Shown here: positions 54,857 to 63,158 of the stretch, piece after piece
How the letters are laid out: every line of letters begins with the position of its first letter
Numbering within the stretch: the first letter of the stretch is position 1
Assembly (NCBI RefSeq): GCF_002831685.1
Contig: NZ_CP025119.1
Span: forward strand, 2,378,001 to 2,442,000
Direction of reading: 5' to 3'
DNA: 64,000 nt
Origin: Polaribacter sp. ALD11
GTDB taxonomy: Bacteria; Bacteroidota; Bacteroidia; Flavobacteriales; Flavobacteriaceae
Program-made: the position numbers and the translations under genes
Notes under the pieces: generated by a model
The model's database searches: none
The model's input: only the letters and a program-made list of their open reading frames with translations
Told to the model about the DNA's origin: nothing

Positions 54857-56695
54857 TTAATTACAATTTTTGGTTCCTAATGCATTATTATTTGCAGAAT
54901 TACCTGAACCAACTTGTCCTTCATTTTGGTTGGCATCAATAATGCTTTGCTTAAAATCTGTTGAAAGGGCATTAAAAGCTGGTGTGTTTATCATGCCTCC
55001 AGACCAGCTTAAATAAGTATAATAATTATTGTCAGTTAACGAATAATTGTTCCAAGATTCTAAAGAGTTAGCAATTGAACTAATAAAGTTTTTAACCATT
55101 AATTTGTGCTCTGCTGTATTTGGATTATTTCCATTTTGACTTAAAAGTCTATCTAATGATTTACGGAGGTCTGAAAATACTTGTGTATGATAAATTAAAC
55201 TAATATAAGCATGAAGTGATTCATGAATAACTGTTCTAGCAATTGATAAATCCGTAGCATTAGAAACATAACTGCTGTTTAGTGTAATATCAAATGCTTT
55301 GGTAGATAGATTAAACTTAGTTTCTGCATTTTTTTCTTGACCTAGGTTATTTGGTTGTAAACTCCCAACTTTAAAGTTTAAGTGATATTTACTTGAATTA
55401 TTAAAAACATCCATAATATGACCAGAAAGATTAAATTCTTCTCTCACAAAATCGGGCATATCTCCTAAATCTAAATATGCATTATCTTGGGCCAATTTAT
55501 TAATAATTGTTTTGACACAATTAGGAACTGAGCTTGAAATTATGATTTCTTTATCAAAATTAATACTATTTAAAGACAATAAAGAGTTACCAAATAAAGC
55601 TAAAATACTCTGATAAGCAAAAACTTTAGCATTTTCAAATTCTGGAGTAAAAGCAAATGAATTTAGATAATTAGTTATAGCATCTTTAGCTTCTTTATTT
55701 CTGATGTCATTTATCCAATTTTCTTGCTCATTTGTTAAGCCTAATGTGTCAGAAAAAGTAAAACCATCATCTAAATCATCTAATGTTAATTTTTTAACTT
55801 CCACACAATTTCCATTTTCATCAGGTTTAAAACCGATTTGACACATAATAATAGGAGTAGCTTCTCTAGCACAATTTCTTCTGCCACTTCCATCATTACA
55901 ATCTAAATAGCCATCTCCTTCTCCTCTAATAATTCTAATTGGTTCATCTGGTTGAAATTCAGTAACACAAGAAGTTGAAGAAGAGGAACCTATATATTCT
56001 GTATTTAAGAAAACAACACTTATTAAATTACCCCAAGCATCATAACTATATCTGTACCAATCGATATAATGATATAGTGTAGATGTTTTACAATTTGTAA
56101 TGTCTCCTTTAGCTAGTATATTAGAATCTTGAATTTTTGACTTATCTTTAAAGTAAAGTTTAGACTTTTTATTTTCTTCCTTATTTACATGTTTTGCAAA
56201 ATGTAGTTCATTTTCGCTATTGTATAAATGTGTAAGTCCTTTATAACCTGTATTTTTATTTAAAGAAATATCTAAATCTTCAATAACTATTGATTTTTCT
56301 TTTTCTTGGAAAAATTTTGCAATAAAAAAAGTGAGGTTATTTTCTTCATTTTCTGTAACTACTAATTTATAGAAAGTGTTAAAACCTTCTTTTTTTGTTT
56401 TGTTAACTGCTGTAGGATTAAAAGGAGTATTATAAATAAGTTCAAATTCATAAAAATTAGTTTCTAATTCTTTGGAATATTCTTTTACAGCACTATTCCA
56501 ATCGACATCATAGTCAAAAGGAATTTTTTTTTTAAAGTCTTCTTTATTAAATTGCTTTTCAAATTTATTTTCAATAGAAACTTCTTGCTGTTCAACAAGG
56601 TTTTCTTTTTCGCAATTTAATAGCAAAATAGACATTCCGAAGAATAGAATTGCCATTTTAAAAAGGTTGACTAATTTGTTTTTTTTCATTTTCAT
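54857..56695 (-). CDS. Lipoprotein with HExxH zinc-protease motif
   Basis: A 612-residue lipoprotein (SILLLNC, Cys28) with two parts. The first 300 residues are beta-rich and polar, with a Cys-containing insert (GYLDCNDGSGRRNCARE) of the kind also seen in EGF-like or calcium-binding loops. The C-terminal part contains ARTVIHESLHAYISL, an HExxH motif at 491-495, near which H530 (AEHKLM) could be a third ligand. This fits a zincin metallopeptidase, exported to the outer membrane or surface. No named family is recognised; the protease call rests on that one motif and its helical context. Confidence 0.7.
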   Translation of the reverse strand: MKMKKNKLVNLFKMAILFFGMSILLLNCEKENLVEQQEVSIENKFEKQFNKEDFKKKIPFDYDVDWNSAVKEYSKELETNFYEFELIYNTPFNPTAVNKTKKEGFNTFYKLVVTENEENNLTFFIAKFFQEKEKSIVIEDLDISLNKNTGYKGLTHLYNSENELHFAKHVNKEENKKSKLYFKDKSKIQDSNILAKGDITNCKTSTLYHYIDWYRYSYDAWGNLISVVFLNTEYIGSSSSTSCVTEFQPDEPIRIIRGEGDGYLDCNDGSGRRNCAREATPIIMCQIGFKPDENGNCVEVKKLTLDDLDDGFTFSDTLGLTNEQENWINDIRNKEAKDAITNYLNSFAFTPEFENAKVFAYQSILALFGNSLLSLNSINFDKEIIISSSVPNCVKTIINKLAQDNAYLDLGDMPDFVREEFNLSGHIMDVFNNSSKYHLNFKVGSLQPNNLGQEKNAETKFNLSTKAFDITLNSSYVSNATDLSIARTVIHESLHAYISLIYHTQVFSDLRKSLDRLLSQNGNNPNTAEHKLMVKNFISSIANSLESWNNYSLTDNNYYTYLSWSGGMINTPAFNALSTDFKQSIIDANQNEGQVGSGNSANNNALGTKNCN

Positions 56696-56936
56696 AATTG
56701 TTTAAATTTAGTTATTAATATTCATTTTTGGTTATAAACAAGCTGCAATTTTTGATTATTCAATTCAGCTGTTTGACGAGCCAATATAAACCACAACTGA
56801 TTTGTATAACCAAAGTACTGTGAAAGCGTGTGAAGATTTTCCGCAGGAAAATATAAGCCAATAGAAAAACAATTAATTATAAGAAAAACAAAGAGCAAGT
56901 ATTTTTAATATACGTTGTTCTCTACTTTAAAAATTT

Positions 56937-57080
56937 ATGAAAGCAATAATAAAAAAAGACGGAGTTTTAGAAATTAAGCCAGAAAATAAAGATGAAGACA
57001 AAATCTTGAATGAATGGTACAATAAAAATGGGCGACAAGTTGCAAGGAATGTAATTGTCTTTAGTGTAAGTGATAGTTAA
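56937..57080 (+). CDS. 47-residue small protein, uncertain
   Basis: Open frame MKAIIKKDGVLEIKPENKDE then DKILNEWYNKNGRQVARNVI VFSVSDS. The amphipathic, charged character and ATG in a sensible place make translation possible, but no -7 element is clear and I recognise no homologue. Confidence 0.4.
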   Translation: MKAIIKKDGVLEIKPENKDEDKILNEWYNKNGRQVARNVIVFSVSDS

Positions 57081-57336
57081 TTTTTATTGTTTAGAACAAT
57101 TATTATATAAATAATTAGTCCTTTTATCACTAATCATTTATTTGTTATTTCTTACTCTTTCAATTTTCAGAATTTACACTTGTCTAACTATTTTTAACGT
57201 CTTTTTGTAGTTTACATATTTTGACAAGAGATGGTAAATCTCTTTTTCTTTTACCATAGCATTTTTAGCAATTATTTATTTTAGTAAACTTAGAAGATAA
57301 AAACGTACGTGTCAATCCCTGAAAATGGTATAAATT

Positions 57337-57382
57337 TAGTATCCCTGGAATCAGGGTTATGTATCCCTGATTTCAGGGATAC
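57337..57382. repeat. ATCCCTG inverted repeats
   Basis: Arms GTATCCCTGA (57361-57370) and TCAGGGATAC (57373-57382) form a perfect 10-bp inverted repeat with a two-base spacer. Just before it, ATCCCTG-GAA-TCAGGG is a second, imperfect copy, and a third half-site AATCCCTGAAA lies at 57314-57324. Confidence 0.6.
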
Positions 57383-57523
57383 GAAACAACTCAAAAAACT
57401 AACTATAAGTATATTACGGTAATATTATTTTTCAATTTTTTAAACAAAGAGGATTTAAAAATGAGAATTAATAAGTTATTTAAAAGAAGTTAACTTAAAG
57501 ATTTGAGTAGACAAAACAACAGG

Positions 57524-57715
57524 CTAAACCGTTTTAACTTCCTTTTTACCAGCACAATAACTAACAATACAAGCTAATACACCAATTAAAAGGGACACAT
57601 AAAATAATTACTCCCCAAATTAAAAAACGAGTATTATTTTTATTTTTTGAAACTAAAAATAAAGCCGTTAAAGTATTAGAATTAAATATAGTATCATTTG
57701 GTAAGGATAGCGCAT
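57524..57715 (-). pseudogene. Possible decayed small membrane-protein gene
   Basis: Reading leftwards, one frame gives NTRFLIWGVIILCV and, after a one-base shift, LLIGVLACIVSYCAGKKEVK TV-stop, together a plausible membrane helix and tail. A further shift upstream separates it from ATG 57715 (MRYPYQMILYLILIL-stop). The frames join into a credible small protein only with frameshifts, so this is more likely a remnant. Confidence 0.3.
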
Positions 57716-57753
57716 TTAAGAAGTTATAACTTTTTTTACAAAAATACTTATAA

Positions 57754-59019
57754 CTAATACGTATCTCTTAACCACTCAAAAGTAGTTTGCATTTTTTCTT
57801 TTACAGCATTGTTAGCATGTAAATAATGGTTGTTCATAAAACTAAATATTAAGACTTTTCCCGACTTGGTCAATAAATAACCACTTAGATTGTAATTATT
57901 ACCCAAAGTGCCCGATTTTGCATGAATATAAGGTTTAGATTTTCCAGAAAACCAGTTTTTTAACGTACCAGATGCTCCGCCAACAGGAAAAAATTGAAAC
58001 AACCTTTCTTCTGGAATTTCTTTATACAGCTTCGTTAATACTTCAACAAAAGAAATCGGCGAAAATAAATTGTACCTACTTAAACCCGAACCATCTACCC
58101 AACGTGGTTTTTGTTGTAAGTCTTTTAGTTGATTTTCTAAAATGTGTTTTCTAACCTTAGAAGAGCTTAAAGTATCTGAAAGTGTAGAGGATACTAAAAT
58201 TAGAATCTGTTCTGCCAAAAAATTATCACTCACTTCCATCATTCTTTTAAAGAGAGAGTCTTTAGGAATGCTATAGGCTGTTGTTACCGGATGTATGTTA
58301 GATTCTTTAATAATAGCTACTTTATTAGGTGCAATATCATTCCATAGATTTGCAATTAATAAAGAGTCTATAATCATAGGTATTTCTGTTTCACGCGTTC
58401 TATTTTTACTGAAATAAAAATTATTTTCCAGCTCTTCTCTTCCGTAGCCTTCTTCTGTAATTTTTAAATCCTTCTTAAAAAACTGAGGAGCAACATTTAA
58501 ATCATTTTCATTCTGTAGGTTAACTACGTTTCCATACATAGGAAAAGCACTTTTTTCTGGGCTAAAATAACTATCAAAATCTTCCCAAGCCCAACCAGGT
58601 CCGTATCTTTTATCAGAAATATTATCAACAATTAAATGAACTTTTTTAAAGGCTTTTATCTTTTTTAAGGCGGTACTATCTTTAAAAAAAGGATGTAAAA
58701 AAGTTGGATCTCCTGTTCCTTTAATAGTAATAGTATCTTTATTAACCGCATATTTAAACGCAGGTATAGAGTCTGGTAACAATTCTAAACCTGCAAACAG
58801 CGTAAATATTTTAGTGTTACTTGCGGGGGTAAAATACTTTTCTGCTTGGTAATTATAAACAACTTTATCTGCGGTTACATCATATATATAAATTCCTGTA
58901 AATTGATTTTTATAAAAGGAAGAAGTTACGTTTTTGGTCAGATTTTTAGCGATTTTTGCTGACTTACAATGAGTGAAAAATAAAATAACCAACAAACTTA
59001 GTAGTCCTTTTTTAAGCAT
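57754..59019 (-). CDS. dacB: D-alanyl-D-alanine carboxypeptidase, PBP4 type (S13)
   Basis: A 421-residue lipoprotein (THCKS, Cys18), a periplasmic peptidase that trims or cleaves peptidoglycan peptides. Active-site motifs are S67-N-T-K70 (TPASNTKIFT), SDN (VSDNFLAEQI) and KSG (HAKSGTLGN). It is shorter than E. coli PBP4 (about 477 residues), as is common in Bacteroidetes, where the inserted domain is reduced. Confidence 0.92.
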   Translation of the reverse strand: MLKKGLLSLLVILFFTHCKSAKIAKNLTKNVTSSFYKNQFTGIYIYDVTADKVVYNYQAEKYFTPASNTKIFTLFAGLELLPDSIPAFKYAVNKDTITIKGTGDPTFLHPFFKDSTALKKIKAFKKVHLIVDNISDKRYGPGWAWEDFDSYFSPEKSAFPMYGNVVNLQNENDLNVAPQFFKKDLKITEEGYGREELENNFYFSKNRTRETEIPMIIDSLLIANLWNDIAPNKVAIIKESNIHPVTTAYSIPKDSLFKRMMEVSDNFLAEQILILVSSTLSDTLSSSKVRKHILENQLKDLQQKPRWVDGSGLSRYNLFSPISFVEVLTKLYKEIPEERLFQFFPVGGASGTLKNWFSGKSKPYIHAKSGTLGNNYNLSGYLLTKSGKVLIFSFMNNHYLHANNAVKEKMQTTFEWLRDTY

Positions 59020-59376
59020 ATTAACTTGTTCTAAAAATTCTTAATTCTAAAATTACAACTATTTTTATTTGCAGCGTTTATATCTTAGATAAATCTATTA
59101 GCTTACACTAATATCAGCAAAAATCAAAGAAAGTGTCTATTACTTCTTTAGTCTTAAATAAAGTATCTTTTTCTTTTACTATAGAATTTTTAGAAATTAT
59201 TTAGGTAATAAAAATCAATCTAAACATTATGTACTAAGTGTAAAACATTAACATGGTAATAGGTCTTTTTTAAAGATACAATTTGTAATTTTAAATTCTA
59301 AATAGATGTTTTTAAAGTTTTTAAAAAGAAATCTTTTACTTTAGCTTTTTAAGCTTAAAAAAAGAAGTTAAAAGTT
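59020..59376. other. Intergenic region between dacB and the XRE regulator
   Basis: No gene is visible in these roughly 357 bases. 59165-59202 repeats 57241-57278 (35 of 38 bases). A 16-bp palindrome, TTTTTAAGCTTAAAAA, lies at 59346-59361, just before the XRE gene. Confidence 0.5.
59346..59361 (+). promoter_or_regulatory. Palindrome upstream of the XRE-cupin regulator
   Basis: TTTTTAAGCTTAAAAA, perfect 16-bp dyad 15 bases before ATG 59377; a position suited to autoregulation, but A/T-rich palindromes also arise by chance. Confidence 0.35.
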
Positions 59377-59952
59377 ATGAATAATTTTTTAATTGGTATT
59401 GGAAAAAGAATAAAAGCCATTAGAAATAAGCAAAAAATTACAATTAGTACTTTGGCTACAATTGCTGGTGTTAGTAATGGTCTTATTTCTAGAATAGAAA
59501 ACGGTAGAACAATACCCTCTTTACCTGTTTTATTAGAGTTAATTAGTGCTTTAGAAATAGATGCCAGTACCTTTTTTGAAGGTGTAGAAAGTAAAGCGGG
59601 CGCAAAATATATTTTAACTAAAAAAAATGAACAACAGTTTATAGAAAAAGAAACTGAAGCCAAAGGGTTTACTTATCATCAAATTTTTGGGAAAAGTTTA
59701 AATGCTATAGGCTTTGAAGCTGTTATTCTAACTGTTGCAACAAACTCTTTTAGAGAAAAAGTTACTACAGACGCCTGGGAATTTAAGTATATTTTAAGTG
59801 GTACTTGTAAATACATAATAGACAATGAAGAAGTTATTGTAGCAGAAGGCGATTCATTATATTTTAACGGTAGGCTGCCTCATGTGCCAGTAAACACAAG
59901 CAATAATAGCTGTACAATGCTTGTGTTATATTTCTATTCTGAAAATAATTAA
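59377..59952 (+). CDS. XRE-family regulator with C-terminal cupin
   Basis: A 191-residue regulator: an N-terminal HTH (about 8-62, ISTLATIAGVSNGLISRIENGRTIPSLPVLLELISAL) and a cupin sensing domain (about 110-190, KYILSGTCKYIIDNEEVIVAEGDSLYFNGRLPHVPVN). This HTH-cupin form often controls amine or amino-acid catabolism (PuuR-like). It is convergent with the phosphonate-type operon, ending 50 bases from it, so control of that operon is likely. Confidence 0.9.
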   Translation: MNNFLIGIGKRIKAIRNKQKITISTLATIAGVSNGLISRIENGRTIPSLPVLLELISALEIDASTFFEGVESKAGAKYILTKKNEQQFIEKETEAKGFTYHQIFGKSLNAIGFEAVILTVATNSFREKVTTDAWEFKYILSGTCKYIIDNEEVIVAEGDSLYFNGRLPHVPVNTSNNSCTMLVLYFYSENN

Positions 59953-60001
59953 GAGAATAAGAAGCTTCTATTAGGGTAGAAACCTCTTACTTAATTTTAA
60001 A

Positions 60002-60673
60002 TTATAATATGGTTTCTAAAGTTGCTAAAGATTCTAAAATGTAAGTTGGCTTTATTTTTTCTAGTTGATTTCTTGTTTGAGCACCAGATAAAACACCAAC
60101 TGTAATACCACATTTTGCATTTTTTCCTTCTTCAATATCTATAACAGAATCTCCTGCTTTTAAAACCAAACTAGCATCTGTAATATTAAATAATGCCATT
60201 GCTTTTACAATCATATCTGGGTGTGGTCTTCCGTTTACTACATCACTAGCAGTTATTAAAGCATCATAATGTTGCCCTTTTTGCCAGTTAATTTTCTGTA
60301 ATAAATTATTTGCAACCAAACTATTGTAACCTGTATTTAGAACAACTAAAATACCTTTATTTCTTAAGTTTAAAATTGTTTCTGTAACTCCTTTTATAGG
60401 TTTGATATCTAAAACCTTATAAGCCTCATGCAGCTCTTTTTTAAAACTTTCAAATAGTATTAATGAATCTTGTTTTTTATCTGCTTTTACATGTGCTAAA
60501 ATATCTTTAATTGCTTGATGTTTTTCTTTACCAGCCCCAACCTCTAAAACCGTTTTTAGAGAAACCTCTACATCTGCATTTTCAATAACTTTATAAAGTG
60601 TTTTGTAAACAACATTGTTTTCGTTTATTGTAGTTCCTGCCATGTCTAAAACTACCATCTTAATTTTATTCAT
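60002..60673 (-). CDS. Phosphonatase-like HAD hydrolase (TIGR03351 type)
   Basis: A 223-residue HAD hydrolase with the phosphonatase form of motif I, D10-M-A-G-T-T, in place of DxDGT, and GRPHPDMI and KAGDSVIDIEEGKNA as motifs III/IV. The cap region has GAGKEKHQA (K49, K51), where phosphonoacetaldehyde hydrolase PhnX carries its Schiff-base lysine; which of the two serves is not certain. Expected reaction: cleavage of the C-P bond of phosphonoacetaldehyde or a close analogue. It is the last gene of the operon, 10 bases after the FAD oxidase. Confidence 0.85.
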   Translation of the reverse strand: MNKIKMVVLDMAGTTINENNVVYKTLYKVIENADVEVSLKTVLEVGAGKEKHQAIKDILAHVKADKKQDSLILFESFKKELHEAYKVLDIKPIKGVTETILNLRNKGILVVLNTGYNSLVANNLLQKINWQKGQHYDALITASDVVNGRPHPDMIVKAMALFNITDASLVLKAGDSVIDIEEGKNAKCGITVGVLSGAQTRNQLEKIKPTYILESLATLETIL

Positions 60674-60683
60674 TCTATCTCTT

Positions 60684-61835
60684 TTAAATTATTTTTTGTA
60701 AACTTTCTATAGAGTAACCTGCACTACCCGTCATCCCTTTTCCGCCAATACCAGTAACAATATGAATATTATTACCTATTTTATGTTCAAAAATATCGCT
60801 ATTCTTACATTGGCTGTAGTAACCTGCCCAACGTTGCTGAATTTCATAAGTTGGTAAATCAATAATTTTTTTTGCTTCATCAATCATAAAATTATCAATC
60901 TCCATATTTAAATCAAAACCTAAATTTTCTATGTTTTTAGCAGCTGCATATTCATGAGAGTCTCCTAAAATTACAGAGCCATCTGAGGCTTGTTTAAATA
61001 AAATATGAACACCATACTTTTTCTCGAAACTATCTGAATTTTCTTTAGCTTTAATTGTTTTCCAAGATGCACATTCTTCAAAAGCTTCATACCTTCTTAT
61101 GGTTAAACCAGTTAAAATAGAACCTTGAAGTTTATAATTTTTTTGAGGCTTGGTTTGCATCATTTGTAATTTTGAAACCACTAAATCACTTTCATTATAT
61201 ATTGATGAATAAAGAGCCTTAAAATCGCTACCATTACAAATAATAACTTTTGCCGCTTTAAATACGCCATTATCTGCTGTTTTAACAACACATTCTTCAT
61301 TTATTTCTTGAACATCAATTACAGTTCTATTATAATGAATAGGCGTTTTTAATGTTCTAGACATATAAGAATGTAATTTATCAATCATCGTTCTTGGTTC
61401 TACAGTTACTTCTTCAGGAAAAAATAAACCCGCTTTACAATAACTACTTTTTAAACCACTGTATTTATTTAAACACTGTTGTTTTGTAAGCATTTGTGAA
61501 GTATAACTATTTGTTTTATTTATTTGGTATAACTCTTCTAATAACTGAACTTCGTCATCATTAGAAGCTAAATAAACGGTACCATTTTCTTTTACTGATA
61601 TATCGAATTCTTTTTGAATCGATTTATAAATATCTAAACTTTTTCTTCCAAAATTTTGCCATTTTTGATTCATCCCGGAAGGAACTACTTGTCCGAAATT
61701 CTTTACAGTAGCACCTTGAGGTTTAGCGCCTTTTTCTAAAATAGCAACAGACAAGCCTAATTTTATAGCATTGTATGCATGAAAAGTTCCCAAAACTCCA
61801 CCTCCAACAATTATTAAATCATATTTATTATTCAT
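60684..61835 (-). CDS. FAD-dependent amine oxidase, TIGR03364 type (phosphonate catabolism)
   Basis: A 383-residue flavoprotein of the DAO/glycine-oxidase fold: dinucleotide-binding IIVGGGVLGTFHAYNA (8-23), GATVKNFGQV, and a C-terminal VTGIGGKGMTGSAGYSIE. Proteins of the TIGR03364 group sit next to phosphonatase-like hydrolases; the related PbfD enzyme oxidises an N-substituted aminoethylphosphonate. Expected product: phosphonoacetaldehyde, handed to the next gene. It overlaps the transporter gene by eight bases. The substrate is inferred. Confidence 0.85.
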   Translation of the reverse strand: MNNKYDLIIVGGGVLGTFHAYNAIKLGLSVAILEKGAKPQGATVKNFGQVVPSGMNQKWQNFGRKSLDIYKSIQKEFDISVKENGTVYLASNDDEVQLLEELYQINKTNSYTSQMLTKQQCLNKYSGLKSSYCKAGLFFPEEVTVEPRTMIDKLHSYMSRTLKTPIHYNRTVIDVQEINEECVVKTADNGVFKAAKVIICNGSDFKALYSSIYNESDLVVSKLQMMQTKPQKNYKLQGSILTGLTIRRYEAFEECASWKTIKAKENSDSFEKKYGVHILFKQASDGSVILGDSHEYAAAKNIENLGFDLNMEIDNFMIDEAKKIIDLPTYEIQQRWAGYYSQCKNSDIFEHKIGNNIHIVTGIGGKGMTGSAGYSIESLQKII

Positions 61836-63084
61836 ATACTGGTAATTTATTAAACGTCTTTTTATTTTTATATTTAAAATAGTAGTAACAAGAAATAGTA
61901 AGTATTAATCCTAAAAAACCAAGAAAATACATTGTATTTGTAAAAAAGGTTAACCAAGAAATATCTTTTTGTCCGAAGTTTTTATAGAGTAATATTAATA
62001 TACTTCCTAAGTAGCCAAAAGCATCTGCTATATAAATTAGAAAACCAACATTACCATCTACTTTGTAAGTAGCAATCATTCTATCAAAGAAAATACCATT
62101 AAAAGGCACATATGAGCTGTAGAGACCTAAGCCAGATACAATCATCCAAGTTAAAGGTGTTATTAGGTTATTTTGAAATAAATAAGTAGATGTTATGATT
62201 AAAAAACAAGCAACAATTAATACATAGTGATAATACATAAAAGCCTTATAGTTTTTAGTAATACTACCAATATAACCTAGAGTTACTAAAACTATAATTG
62301 CAATAGGAATTTCTGAAATACTAAAAATTGACGCGTTTTGATACCCTAAAGAATCCCATATTTCTCTTGCAAAATTATCTCTAAAATCTCTTACAGAAGT
62401 TAATAATGTATAAAATATTACAATACATATTAAAGGAAAAAAGAATTGTTTAAAAAGTTTCTTTCTCTCTAACCTACTTAATGTTTTTCTTTCTGTTTTT
62501 AAAAATTTATCTTCCGCTGTTGGTGGTTCTAGTTTTTCTAGCATCCATGCAAAAAATAATAATGGAATTATAAAAATTGCTCCTGTAACAAAAGGCATCC
62601 AAAATTCATTAATATTTATAGTATCTAACACTATCTTACCAACAGATTTCACAGCACCAGAGGAAACTATAAAACTAGAAGAAAGTATTACCCCTAATAG
62701 TTCAGAAGCTTTTCTACCTTCAATATATGAAAACACAATACCCCAAATCATCCCTAAAGGCAACCCATTTAAAAATAAAAACAATATATTATAAGGTGCT
62801 GGTACAATTGCAAAACCTAAAAGTGCTAATTCTGCAAAAAGAATAAAACCAACCAAGTAGAACCTTCTCTTGTTTGGTCTCATTTCAGAGATTACTTTTA
62901 TACCTATAAACTTAGAAAGAGTATACCCCAATACTTGAGCAATTATAAGCAAAACTTTGTAATCTACTCCAAAATAAGAGAGTTCTTGAAAAGTAGCAAC
63001 AGTAAAAGGTTTCCTAAAAGCATACATACAAAAATAGGTGCCAAATGCTGCTAAAGAAGCTCTTAATAAAAATTTTAAACTCAT
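61828..63084 (-). CDS. DUF5690-family MFS-type transporter
   Basis: A 418-residue inner-membrane protein with about 12 hydrophobic helices, beginning LRASLAAFGTYFCMYAFRKPF, a marker of the DUF5690 branch of the major facilitator superfamily. It lies between a TonB receptor and the phosphonate-degrading enzymes and overlaps the oxidase gene, so it likely imports the same compound across the inner membrane. No transporter of this family has, to my knowledge, a shown substrate. Confidence 0.85.
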   Translation of the reverse strand: MSLKFLLRASLAAFGTYFCMYAFRKPFTVATFQELSYFGVDYKVLLIIAQVLGYTLSKFIGIKVISEMRPNKRRFYLVGFILFAELALLGFAIVPAPYNILFLFLNGLPLGMIWGIVFSYIEGRKASELLGVILSSSFIVSSGAVKSVGKIVLDTININEFWMPFVTGAIFIIPLLFFAWMLEKLEPPTAEDKFLKTERKTLSRLERKKLFKQFFFPLICIVIFYTLLTSVRDFRDNFAREIWDSLGYQNASIFSISEIPIAIIVLVTLGYIGSITKNYKAFMYYHYVLIVACFLIITSTYLFQNNLITPLTWMIVSGLGLYSSYVPFNGIFFDRMIATYKVDGNVGFLIYIADAFGYLGSILILLYKNFGQKDISWLTFFTNTMYFLGFLGLILTISCYYYFKYKNKKTFNKLPVYE

Positions 63085-63158
63085 TACTATACTATATTTA
63101 TATGAAGAGAGCTCTCAATATAAAATTGAGAGCATTGCTTACATTTAATAAACTACTA

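Larger units (their letters stand above)
56696..57753. other. One-kilobase spacer with hairpins and remnants
   Basis: Holds a small frame (56937-57080), an ATTTTCC-GCA-GGAAAAT hairpin at 56836-56852, repeated ATCCCTG palindromes (57337-57382), a 38-base segment (57241-57278) repeated upstream of the XRE gene, and the remains of a small membrane-protein gene (57524-57715). No standard-size gene is present. Confidence 0.5.

Noticed and set aside
57301..57400. CRISPR array from the ATCCCTG repeats
   Set aside because: The units are palindromes at irregular, very short spacing and there are no cas genes or unique spacers.
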